This document shows, piece by piece, positions 35,172-42,842 of a DNA stretch of 64,000 nucleotides. A program made the translations under genes and the position numbers. Source of the stretch: JAYFQE01 sp034927345 (GTDB lineage Bacteria; Bacillota; Clostridia; Saccharofermentanales; UBA5734); the NCBI GenBank assembly GCA_034927345.1, contig JAYFQE010000018.1, positions 83,019 to 147,018 of the forward strand, written 5' to 3'. Position 1 is the stretch's first letter. Each line of letters opens with the position of its first letter. The notes under the pieces were generated by a model. The model was given only the letters and a program-made list of their open reading frames with translations, was not told the origin of the DNA and ran no database searches.

Positions 35172-35873
35172 GTGGCTGGGTTTCATTGGGAAACAGGGCA
35201 AGGGACGCTGACCCGGCATGACGAGGAAGTATGCGGCGACCGGATCGAAATAGTCGCGTCACCGGCAGGCCTGGTCGCCGTATTGGCCGACGGCGTCGGT
35301 ACCGGCATCCAAGCCAATATTCTGGCGACTTTAACCAGCCGTATCCTCTCGGTCATGATCAGCCGCGGGGAATCGGTTGAAGACGCGGTCAATATGGTAG
35401 CCGGTTCCTTACCGGTCAATCGCGGGAAAGGCCGCTCTTATACCTTATTTTCTATCCTGCAAATCGATGAAGACGGCCAGGCGACGCTTCTGGAAATGGG
35501 CATGCCGCCGGCAATCCTGTTAAGGCGGGGGCATTGTCTGGATCTGAAGCCTTGTGACGAAATAATCGCCGGTAAGGAAATTCGGAAAAGCACTGTCGCC
35601 ATGAAGGATCAGGACCTTCTGATCTTGTACAGCAACGGCGTCGAGCGAGCCGGCCAGAATCAGGAGCAGCCGGAAGGCTGGCGGCGCGAGGGCATCATGC
35701 GTTTTCTTCAGGCCGCATACCGGCCGGGCCTGCAAGCCGAAGGTCTCAATAAACTGCTTCTTTCGGCTTGCGAAAGCCTGAGTGGGGGAAAACCGGAGGA
35801 TGATGCGGCGATCCTGACCATCCGTATTTTGTCCGCTTCCCGGGCTGACGGTTCCGGAGAGGTGATCCTGTGA
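35172..35873 (+). CDS. Second SpoIIE/PP2C-type phosphatase, altered active-site motif
   Basis: A 233-residue single-domain paralogue of the first phosphatase, starting at GTG five bases after the second HydS gene with no clear ribosome binding site, so translation is probably coupled. LADGVGTG (about 38-45) and PEDDAAIL (about 215) are kept. The SDG motif, however, reads SNGVERAG with Asn155 in place of the Asp. Loss of that Asp would be expected to weaken metal binding or catalysis. The C-terminal extension of the first phosphatase is absent. The last four bases overlap the TnpB-like gene (GTGA). It may be a pseudo-phosphatase that binds rather than dephosphorylates its partner; this is inference. 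Confidence 0.8.
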   Translation: MAGFHWETGQGTLTRHDEEVCGDRIEIVASPAGLVAVLADGVGTGIQANILATLTSRILSVMISRGESVEDAVNMVAGSLPVNRGKGRSYTLFSILQIDEDGQATLLEMGMPPAILLRRGHCLDLKPCDEIIAGKEIRKSTVAMKDQDLLILYSNGVERAGQNQEQPEGWRREGIMRFLQAAYRPGLQAEGLNKLLLSACESLSGGKPEDDAAILTIRILSASRADGSGEVIL

Positions 35874-37405
35874 AGACCTACAAAACCCTGACGGTTCAAT
35901 TGGATCGGCCCGGCGCCGGCAAGGCAGAATTGCTCAAACAGACGATGCAGAATTATACAATGTGCTTCAGGCTCCTGCTGGAACGATACCGCAGCGACAT
36001 AGAGAACCTGGCACGCCGGGGCGATCTCCCTGCTGCGCGCGTGATAGCCGCCTTACCCGACCGCCTGACGCAAAACGACCTCAACCGCTATGCTGCCCAG
36101 CCCTTTAAGGATTCTCTTCTGATGGATTTTGGCTATACGGTCCGCGAAGCCTTGCGCTGCCGGCGCACAGATGCCTTGTTTGCGCCGCAGACGGCAAACG
36201 GGGACATGCGGCCGCTTTATTTCGGACGGTATGATCCGCACCGGGATTACGGCTTGCTCTATAACCGGCGCACCGGCCGGTATTATGTCAAATTATATCT
36301 TCTTAACCGTGCCGGCCGAATCCATGCTCCTGCCTTGAAGACGCATGAGACTCTGGTTTATATCGCGGATGGCCTGCCGCGCGCCGACGATTTGGACGGC
36401 GACCGGCGTTATATCTTGGCGCCGCTGGCTTTTGGCAAACATCAGCTGGCGGATTTTGAACAGGTCCTGCGGGAACCGCGGCGGTTGAAAACCGCAGCCT
36501 TAAGCTATAAAAAGCGCCGTTTTTACCTGTCGATCAGCCTGGACTGCCGGTCCGATAAGCGTATAACACCGGAAACATCCCTGGGTGTGGCGCGGTCGGC
36601 CGCCGGCATTTATTACACAGTCTGCCGGAATGGAACAAGAGCGGCGCAAGGGTGGCTGGCCTGGCCATGGCGCGACGGACCGCAGGTTTTGCCGGAGCGG
36701 CATGCCGCCCATCGGATGGCCAACCAGCTGATTAATCTGGCCCGGCAATATGCGTCGCAAATTATCCTGGAATCGCACGGCGGCGCACAGGACCGTTTGG
36801 AATCGATTTTGCCGCCTGACCAGCAAGGCCTGCCGCCCCATCTTTATGCGCTTATGGCTGTTCTGCTGCCTTATAAGCTGGCTGCAGCCGGCTTGCCGGA
36901 GCCGATTCCGGTCAGTTCCCGTTTCCTGAACACCTGCTGTCCGGCTTGCGGCAATCGCAATAAAAAGAATCTGGCTATACCGGACTGGCTGATCTGCGTT
37001 TCCTGCGGTCAGGCCGTACCACGCCGCGAAGCCGCCAGTTACGCTCTGGCGAATCGTCTGGCTTACTACCGGCAGACCCTTGTTCCGGTTAAGGTAACAT
37101 ATCCCGATGACCATACGGTTGCTTTTGACAATCGCCTTTTAGGTTTCCGCTCCGTACAGCAGCGCGGCGAACAGGCTGCCGATTTGATGTTCCGCCAATT
37201 GGCCGACTGGCTGGCTGCCCAGGAGCATTACGAAACCGACAAAAAGAAGTATGGCATCATCTGCCGGCTGCGGCTGGCAAACTCGCTTCCCCAAGCTGTC
37301 AGGCTGGTCGAACCGGCTTTTGAACAGGCGGCGCCTTCGCTGACGCGCCGCGCTCCGGCCGGATTCGTCCAGCCGGAACAAACCCGCCGGGCGGGCGGCG
37401 GATAA
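35870..37405 (+). CDS. TnpB/Cas12-like protein, predicted nuclease-dead
   Basis: A 511-residue protein starting at GTG 35870, seven bases after GGAGAGG, overlapping the phosphatase stop by four bases. N-terminal residues 1-100 resemble the TnpB wedge region. LSYKKRRFYLSISLD (211-225) matches the strand before RuvC-I. RuvC-I reads SLGVARSAAGIYYTV with Ala241 where catalytic Asp is expected. RuvC-II IILES keeps Glu301. The zinc ribbon is Cys357/Cys360 and Cys376/Cys379. RuvC-III reads REAASYALANRL with Arg386 (Glu387 adjacent) where Asp is expected. Glu301-to-386 spacing (85) is close to that of ISDra2 TnpB (83 from memory). Residues 400-511 are an extra C-terminal tail. There is no transposase TnpA and I saw no element ends. 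It most likely is a domesticated RNA- or DNA-binding protein. Confidence 0.78.
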   Translation: MKTYKTLTVQLDRPGAGKAELLKQTMQNYTMCFRLLLERYRSDIENLARRGDLPAARVIAALPDRLTQNDLNRYAAQPFKDSLLMDFGYTVREALRCRRTDALFAPQTANGDMRPLYFGRYDPHRDYGLLYNRRTGRYYVKLYLLNRAGRIHAPALKTHETLVYIADGLPRADDLDGDRRYILAPLAFGKHQLADFEQVLREPRRLKTAALSYKKRRFYLSISLDCRSDKRITPETSLGVARSAAGIYYTVCRNGTRAAQGWLAWPWRDGPQVLPERHAAHRMANQLINLARQYASQIILESHGGAQDRLESILPPDQQGLPPHLYALMAVLLPYKLAAAGLPEPIPVSSRFLNTCCPACGNRNKKNLAIPDWLICVSCGQAVPRREAASYALANRLAYYRQTLVPVKVTYPDDHTVAFDNRLLGFRSVQQRGEQAADLMFRQLADWLAAQEHYETDKKKYGIICRLRLANSLPQAVRLVEPAFEQAAPSLTRRAPAGFVQPEQTRRAGGG

Positions 37406-37578
37406 CCGCCGAAAGTCAGCTATTTGTTGCGGAAAGCGTTCCCGTTTTGGGGGCGCTTTTCCGTATCATTAAGCCGTCGTAACCCGGGAAGATTCTTGGC
37501 TATTTGTGGTAAAATAAATGATATGGCTTCTCCCGAAACAGAAGTGAAGCCTTATCATATGCGAAAGGGTGGACGATC
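37406..37578 (+). other. Structured region downstream of the TnpB-like gene
   Basis: A hairpin at 37430-37463 pairs CGGAAAGCG with CGCTTTTCCG around a C-rich/G-rich inner stem, but no T run follows. A second dyad near 37519-37560 (GGCTTC/GAAGCC with ATGATAT/ATCATAT-like flanks) precedes the flavin reductase gene. TnpB guide RNAs usually overlap the 3' end of tnpB and extend downstream, so this interval is where a guide-like RNA would be expected. The short GCTATTTGT occurs twice (near 37419 and 37499). No guide scaffold can be proven from one sequence. Confidence 0.35.
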
Positions 37579-38142
37579 ATGAAAATACTCATTTTATCCG
37601 GCAATCCCAAAAAACAAGGCCTTTGCCAATCGATGATCGACGCGGTTAAGGCCGGCGCCGCAGAGGGCGGCGCTGCCGTTGAGGAAATCCGTTTGTCCGA
37701 TATTCCGCTGATACGTTGCCAGGTCTGTGACAACGGCTGGGGCATCTGTTTATCGGAAAACCGCTGCAAATATGGCGACGACGGCTTTACCGCCCTAATG
37801 GCACAGATGGAATCCGCCGATGTTCTGGTCTTGGCGACCCCTGTTTACTGGGGCGAAATGGCAGAAAGCCTGAAATGTTTTCTGGACCGTCTGCGTCGCT
37901 GCGTTCATGGCCCGACAAGTTTCCTGGCCGGCAAACAAGCGCTTTTGCTGGCGACACCCGGCGGTTCCGGCAATGGCCAGCTGACCTGCTGGGAACAGCT
38001 TGACCGTTTTTGCCGCCATACCGGCCTGATTATTTTTGACTATATCGGCGCCAACCGCTGGACCAGCGATTATAAACGGCAGTCAGCCTACGCCGCGGGG
38101 AAGGCTCTGGCGGAAGGACGCCGCAATGGCATGACTATTTAG
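37579..38142 (+). CDS. NAD(P)H-dependent FMN reductase-like flavoprotein
   Basis: A 187-residue flavodoxin-fold protein. ILILSGNPKKQGLCQSMIDA is the phosphate-binding loop for FMN, LATPVYWGEMAESLKCFLDRL is the isoalloxazine contact region, and CQVCDNGWGIC with a later Cys resembles the cysteine block of iron-sulfur flavoproteins. It probably transfers electrons from NAD(P)H to quinones or small molecules, and may bind a [4Fe-4S] cluster. Start follows GAAAGGGTGG. Its relation to the upstream TnpB-like operon is unclear because 173 bases separate them. Confidence 0.82.
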   Translation: MKILILSGNPKKQGLCQSMIDAVKAGAAEGGAAVEEIRLSDIPLIRCQVCDNGWGICLSENRCKYGDDGFTALMAQMESADVLVLATPVYWGEMAESLKCFLDRLRRCVHGPTSFLAGKQALLLATPGGSGNGQLTCWEQLDRFCRHTGLIIFDYIGANRWTSDYKRQSAYAAGKALAEGRRNGMTI

Positions 38143-38152
38143 CCGGAACCGG

Positions 38153-39346
38153 CTATTGGCGGAAAAACTTGACCGGCCGGTCCTTTAGCCGGCCGGCCGA
38201 CTTGCGGTTCATAACCCAAAAGATCGTACCGAAAATGCAGGCCGCGGCAAATCCCAGAAGCGAAGTGTAAAGAAACATTTGGCGGATACCGACCTTATCG
38301 CTGAACAACCCGCCCAGCATGCTTCCCAAAAGGCGGGCTATGCCCATGCACAATACCGCATTGAGGGTTTGGCCGGAAGCTTTGAGTTCATCAGGAACGT
38401 TTTTATTAATGAATACAGCCAGGCAATAGGCAAAGACAATGAAAGATAATCCGTGTGAAGCGTTAACCAGCATGATGACGGTCAGATTAGACACAAAATG
38501 AAGCATCAGCCAGCGTGTGGAAATGATCAGGGAAGACAAGACCAGTGTTAAGGGTATGCCCAACCGGTCAATGATTTTATCAGCCAATAACAAAAAAGGA
38601 ATTTCACTGCCGGAAGTAATCAGCATGGCTATGCCAAGCAGCGTGCTGGAAGCGCCCATCTGGCTGAAATGGATGGGAAAGAAGCTGTAATAAAAGCCGA
38701 AGGTAATCTGGATGACAAAATTAAAAGCGATCAGCAGCATAACCGGTTTGTTTTTTAAAAGCGACCAGGGCATTTTCCGGTTACCATCTTTTTGGTGTCC
38801 GTGAATAACCGGCAGCCGGAAAACAGACAAAAAACCAAACAGGGCGATTAAACTGTATAAGGGGAAGATCATGGTGATTTTCCACTCGGCCACCCGGCCG
38901 GCGATGACCGACATGACCGCAAATCCGAGCGTGCCGGCCATGCGGATCGGTCCGTACTGCCAGCGGCTGGTTTCCAGATATTCCAGTGTGATGGCGTCGG
39001 ATAATGGCGTGATCGAAGCCTGAAAAAAAGTAAATAAGGCGATGATGGCTATCAGATAATAGTAATGGCCTGATAAGGGGATCAATAAAATAACGCCGGC
39101 TGTTCCGAGCAGCATGATTTTCAAGATGAGATTCTTGCTGCTGGCGCGGTCGCCCCAAAGTCCCCAGACCGGCTGGGTTGCTACTGCAATCAGGGGGCCG
39201 ATCGCCAGTATGGCGCCGGTCAATGTTTTATTGAAACCGATATCATTCAGGTAAACGGGTATGAACGTATTGTAAACGGCATTCGCCATATAAATTACGG
39301 CATAAAGCAGAAGAAAAAAGTATGGATAGCGGTCCCGATTTGTCAT
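38153..39346 (-). CDS. MFS transporter (MFS_1-like)
   Basis: A 397-residue protein with twelve hydrophobic segments. The N-terminal pattern NTFIPVYLNDIGFNKTLTGA and the WGLWGDRAS loop between segments 2 and 3 match the MFS_1-like/nucleoside-symporter type. Start ATG 39346 follows AAAGGGGAGAAC; the frame is open nearly 100 codons upstream but this part has no transporter character. Substrate unknown. It is divergent from the methyltransferase gene, with its own promoter. Confidence 0.82.
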   Translation of the reverse strand: MTNRDRYPYFFLLLYAVIYMANAVYNTFIPVYLNDIGFNKTLTGAILAIGPLIAVATQPVWGLWGDRASSKNLILKIMLLGTAGVILLIPLSGHYYYLIAIIALFTFFQASITPLSDAITLEYLETSRWQYGPIRMAGTLGFAVMSVIAGRVAEWKITMIFPLYSLIALFGFLSVFRLPVIHGHQKDGNRKMPWSLLKNKPVMLLIAFNFVIQITFGFYYSFFPIHFSQMGASSTLLGIAMLITSGSEIPFLLLADKIIDRLGIPLTLVLSSLIISTRWLMLHFVSNLTVIMLVNASHGLSFIVFAYCLAVFINKNVPDELKASGQTLNAVLCMGIARLLGSMLGGLFSDKVGIRQMFLYTSLLGFAAACIFGTIFWVMNRKSAGRLKDRPVKFFRQ

Positions 39347-39372
39347 ATAGTTCTCCCCTTTATGAGAGGTCA

Positions 39373-39401
39373 ATCGTATTCTGCTCTCTATCCTAATGCA
39401 A
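39373..39401 (-). promoter_or_regulatory. Promoter of the MFS gene
   Basis: On the minus strand TTGCAT (39401-39396) and TACGAT (39378-39373) are 17 bases apart, 26 bases upstream of the MFS start codon. Confidence 0.6.
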
Positions 39402-39440
39402 GACGATGGTTCTGTCACGCTCAATGTCGGGCATTTTGCC

Positions 39441-39469
39441 TTGCAATCACAGGACCGGCCGCTTATGAT
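39441..39469 (+). promoter_or_regulatory. Promoter of the TrmH-family gene
   Basis: TTGCAA (39441-39446) and TATGAT (39464-39469) are 17 bases apart; the start codon lies 24 bases downstream, giving a very short leader. Confidence 0.6.
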
Positions 39470-39493
39470 GGAACCGGAGAGGTTAATGAGAAT

Positions 39494-40333
39494 ATGAATG
39501 AGCAGCGGATATACAGTAAAAATGCAGCCTGGCAAAAATTTGAAGTTTTGAAAACAAACCGGCCTAAACGCTATCATTATCACCAGTTTTTCGTTGAAGG
39601 CGTACGCGCTGTCAATGAGGCGGTACGCAATCATTGGCAAATTGATTCATGGATCTATTCTTATGAAACAAAATTATCCGACTGGGCTGCAGGCATGCTC
39701 AGCCAGATTCCGACTGAGATGAATTACGCCTTAACGGCCGGCTTAATGGCCGAATTAAGCGGCAAAACGGATACTTCCGAGCTCTGTGCGATCGTCAGGA
39801 TGCGCGAGGACAACCGTTGGGCGATTCCTTCGCCGGATGCGACGCCCAAGCCTCTGGCGGCGGTTTTTGACCGCCCGTCCAATAAAGGGAATCTGGGAAC
39901 GCTGATTCGGTCCTGCGACGCGTTGGGCATCGATTGTCTGGCGTTGACCGGTCATGCCGTCGATCTCTACGATCCGGAAATTCTGGCGGCCAGTATGGGT
40001 TCGTTTTTTAAAGTGCCGGTTTTACGTTTAACGGACAATGTGTCCATCGAGGCCTGGATTGCCGACTGGCGGAAAGCCTATCCGGATTTCCAGATGGTTG
40101 GAACGACCTCGCACCGTGAACAGCCTGTATATCGGGTCGATCTGACGCGGCCGACTCTGCTGGTCATCGGCAATGAAACCGAGGGTATGAGCCGCTGGTT
40201 TTACGAGCATTGCGATCAATTGGCGACGATCCCGATGAATCCGGCCAGCTCGGCTTCTTCTTTTAATGTCGCCTGCGCGGCGACCGTCCTGTTTTATGAA
40301 GCGATCCGCCAACGGCAAACGGAAGCCTTTTGA
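39494..40333 (+). CDS. TrmH-family (SPOUT) RNA methyltransferase
   Basis: A 279-residue protein. The N-terminal part carries a substrate-binding segment (HQFFVEGVRAVNEAV). The C-terminal SPOUT knot domain has FDRPSNKGNLGTLIRSCDAL (motif 1), VIGNETEGMS (motif 2) and IPMNPASSASSFNVACAATV (motif 3). Such enzymes methylate the 2'-O of ribose in rRNA or tRNA with SAM. Start ATG 39494 has GGAGAGG 11 bases upstream. The target RNA cannot be told from sequence. Confidence 0.88.
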   Translation: MNEQRIYSKNAAWQKFEVLKTNRPKRYHYHQFFVEGVRAVNEAVRNHWQIDSWIYSYETKLSDWAAGMLSQIPTEMNYALTAGLMAELSGKTDTSELCAIVRMREDNRWAIPSPDATPKPLAAVFDRPSNKGNLGTLIRSCDALGIDCLALTGHAVDLYDPEILAASMGSFFKVPVLRLTDNVSIEAWIADWRKAYPDFQMVGTTSHREQPVYRVDLTRPTLLVIGNETEGMSRWFYEHCDQLATIPMNPASSASSFNVACAATVLFYEAIRQRQTEAF

Positions 40334-40358
40334 TTTATCGGCCAGTCTATGTTATATT
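40330..40358 (+). promoter_or_regulatory. Promoter of the AmmeMemoRadiSam operon
   Basis: TTGATT (40330-40335) and TATATT (40353-40358) are 17 bases apart, 53 bases before the start at 40412. The -35 box overlaps the stop of the methyltransferase gene. Confidence 0.6.
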
Positions 40359-40411
40359 CAGGTTATCGGATAAACATGCGCCCGGCTTGTCGATAAGGCA
40401 GGTGATTTTCC

Positions 40412-41842
40412 ATGGGTGAGAAAAATCCTGTATTGGCGGGTTTTATAACGCCGCATCCACCGGTTATTGTACCTGGCGTCAGCCCCGGGAAAATGTTGGC
40501 CGGGAAAACCGTTGAGGCAATGAATCAGCTCGCTGCCGACCTTTCGCAATTGAAACCGGATACTCTTGTGCTGATATCTCCGCATGCCCCATTGTTCAGC
40601 GACTATGTGTTTTTTTATGAAGATCAGATACTTGCCGGCGATCTGGCTTCTTTCGGCGCCCCGGAAGTCAAGCTTTCTTTTCCCAAAGATCAGGCGCTGC
40701 AGGAGCAAATCATCCGGCGTCTGGGTGAAGTCCATCTGGCGGCCGGCTGTTTGAGCGGCGAGCAGATGCAGCATTACCATATTGAGCGAAAACTGGATCA
40801 CGGCGCTTTAGTTCCTCTGTATTTTCTCAGCCGGCTTTGTTCTTTCCAATTGGTTGTCCTGTCCAGCGCCGATTTATCTTTGCCGGACCTTTATCTGGCC
40901 GGACGCCAGATCAGACAGGCGGCCGACGACCTCGGCCGGCGTATCGTGATCGTCGCCAGCGGCGACCAATCTCACAAAGTCAATCCGTCCAGCCCTTATG
41001 GCGCCGTACCCGCGGGCGCCGTGTATGACCGCGAAATCACCGAGGCGGTTATGGCCGGAGATCTGGTCCGCATCCTGAGCCTGGATCCGATGACGCGGCA
41101 GCAGGCTGCCGAATGCGGCTATCGCTCGCTGGTTATCCTTTGCGGCGCTTTGGCCGGATATTCTGTGCGGGGCCGGCTGCTCAGCTATGAGGCGCCCTAC
41201 GGCATCGGTTATTGTGTAGCCGGACTGACCCGGGACCCCGCCCGGCAGGATAGGATTGCCGACGCGCTTGACGAAGCCTTGCGCCGGATACGGGATAAGG
41301 AAACGGAAGCCCGTAGGCGGGCTTCGCCGCCGGTTGTGATTGCCCGGGAAACCCTGGAGCATTATGTTAAACAGCGTAAACGCCTGACTGCTGCTGATTT
41401 TCAAGCAATAATCCAGCAGGAATCCTGGCTGAATGATCAAGCCGGCGTTTTTGTTTCATTAAAAAAATTCGGTTCCCTGCGCGGCTGCATCGGGACAACC
41501 ATGGCGACAACAACGTCGATTACCGAGGAGATTATTCAAAATGCCATCAGCGCCGGTACCGGCGATCCGCGTTTTGAACCGGTAGGCGCCGGGGAACTGG
41601 CCGATCTGGTTTACAGTGTCGATATTCTGGAAAAACCGGAGCCGGTCGATGGCGAAGACATGCTTGATCCCGCCGTGTATGGCGTTATCGTTCAAAACGG
41701 TTCCCGCAGCGGCCTTCTGCTGCCTGATCTCGAAGGAGTGGACACAGTACAGGAGCAGCTGGCTATTGCCTGCCGCAAAGCCGGTATCCGGCCGCAGGAG
41801 TCTTATCGGATTCAGCGGTTTCGGGTAACCCGCTATCATTAA
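40412..41842 (+). CDS. AmmeMemoRadiSam system proteins B and A fused
   Basis: A 476-residue protein with two domains. Residues about 1-265 are a Memo-like domain (GFITPHPPVIVPGVSPGKM, VLISPHAPLF, SADLSLPDL, GDQSHKV), related to extradiol dioxygenases. Residues about 300-476 are an AMMECR1 domain (FVSLKKFGSLRGCIG, ISAGTGDPRFEP). In bacteria these domains occur with the radical SAM protein encoded next, with only four bases between them. The reaction of the set remains unknown to me. The fusion in one chain supports a stable complex. Confidence 0.92.
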   Translation: MGEKNPVLAGFITPHPPVIVPGVSPGKMLAGKTVEAMNQLAADLSQLKPDTLVLISPHAPLFSDYVFFYEDQILAGDLASFGAPEVKLSFPKDQALQEQIIRRLGEVHLAAGCLSGEQMQHYHIERKLDHGALVPLYFLSRLCSFQLVVLSSADLSLPDLYLAGRQIRQAADDLGRRIVIVASGDQSHKVNPSSPYGAVPAGAVYDREITEAVMAGDLVRILSLDPMTRQQAAECGYRSLVILCGALAGYSVRGRLLSYEAPYGIGYCVAGLTRDPARQDRIADALDEALRRIRDKETEARRRASPPVVIARETLEHYVKQRKRLTAADFQAIIQQESWLNDQAGVFVSLKKFGSLRGCIGTTMATTTSITEEIIQNAISAGTGDPRFEPVGAGELADLVYSVDILEKPEPVDGEDMLDPAVYGVIVQNGSRSGLLLPDLEGVDTVQEQLAIACRKAGIRPQESYRIQRFRVTRYH

Positions 41843-41846
41843 TCCC

Positions 41847-42800
41847 ATGAACCAGGTATCTGACAATGGGCAAAATCAAACCGCCGAACGCGTTCAGACA
41901 GCCGAGGGCTGCTCCTGGATAGCCCGGTACTGGCAGCCGACGGAAAATAAGCAGGTTGAATGTCTGCTGTGTCCGCATCATTGCCGGATAAATCCGGGCC
42001 GCACCGGCCTATGCCTGGCCAGGAAAAATGAAAATGGACGGCTCCTGGCCGAAAGTTATGGCCGGGTCACATCCCTGTCTCTGGACCCGATCGAAAAAAA
42101 ACCGTTGCGTTTTTTCTATCCTGGCAGCCATATTTTGTCGGTCGGTTTATATGGCTGCAATTTCCGTTGCGGTTTTTGCCAGAATTGGTCGATAGCTCAG
42201 AGAAAAGCGCCATATCAGATGATCTTGCCGGATAAAATGGCGGATCTGGCGGAACAAGAAAAATCGCGGGGCAACATCGGGCTGGCTTATACCTATAATG
42301 AACCTTTGGTTGGTTTTGAATATGTCCTGGATTGCGCCCGCCTGATCCATCAGAAAAAGATGAAAAATGTTCTGGTGACCAATGGTTCCATCAATCATGA
42401 TCCCCTGGAAGAACTGCTGCCTTTAATCGATGCCATGAATATTGATTTAAAAGCCTGGCAGCCCGGTTTTTACCAGACTGTCTGCCGCGGCGAGCTGAAG
42501 CCGGTTCTGGAAACCATTCGGCGCAGCGCCGCTTCCTGCCATATTGAGATTACGACTTTGCTGATTCCCGGCATGAATGACCAAGCCGGAGATATCGATG
42601 CATTAGCCGCCTGGCTGGCCGATATAGATCCGGATATACCGCTGCATCTGACCCGGCATCACCCCGATTATCAAATGCCGGAGCCGCCGCCGATTGATTT
42701 GCGGCGCATGACGCTGCTGGCGGAAGTCGCGGGGAAACATTTAAAAAAAGTTTTATTAGGCAATGTTCCTGAGTCATATATCTCATCCGGCATGATATAA
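41847..42800 (+). CDS. AmmeMemoRadiSam system radical SAM enzyme
   Basis: A 317-residue radical SAM protein. An N-terminal CLLCPHHCRINPGRTGLC cysteine region is followed by the cluster motif CNFRCGFCQNW (CxxxCxxC), then AYTYNEPLVGFEY and VTNGSINHDPL, as in PflA-like activating enzymes of the AmmeMemoRadiSam type. It uses SAM and a [4Fe-4S] cluster to form a 5'-deoxyadenosyl radical. It starts four bases after the fused Memo/AMMECR1 gene, so the two are cotranslated. The target protein or molecule is not evident. Confidence 0.92.
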   Translation: MNQVSDNGQNQTAERVQTAEGCSWIARYWQPTENKQVECLLCPHHCRINPGRTGLCLARKNENGRLLAESYGRVTSLSLDPIEKKPLRFFYPGSHILSVGLYGCNFRCGFCQNWSIAQRKAPYQMILPDKMADLAEQEKSRGNIGLAYTYNEPLVGFEYVLDCARLIHQKKMKNVLVTNGSINHDPLEELLPLIDAMNIDLKAWQPGFYQTVCRGELKPVLETIRRSAASCHIEITTLLIPGMNDQAGDIDALAAWLADIDPDIPLHLTRHHPDYQMPEPPPIDLRRMTLLAEVAGKHLKKVLLGNVPESYISSGMI

Positions 42801-42801
42801 T
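42793..42801 (+). promoter_or_regulatory. Extended -10 element before the GGDEF gene
   Basis: TGA (42793-42795) followed at once by TATAAT (42796-42801); no good -35. It overlaps the stop of the radical SAM gene and lies 41 bases before the GGDEF start. Confidence 0.5.
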
Positions 42802-42842
42802 AAGTCCGGTCTTCATTCTGGATTATATTGCGAGGCGTTGAC

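Noticed and set aside
35870..37405. Active IS200/IS605 insertion sequence
   Set aside because: No tnpA, no recognisable end hairpins in the expected places, catalytic residues missing and start codon coupled to the preceding phosphatase gene.
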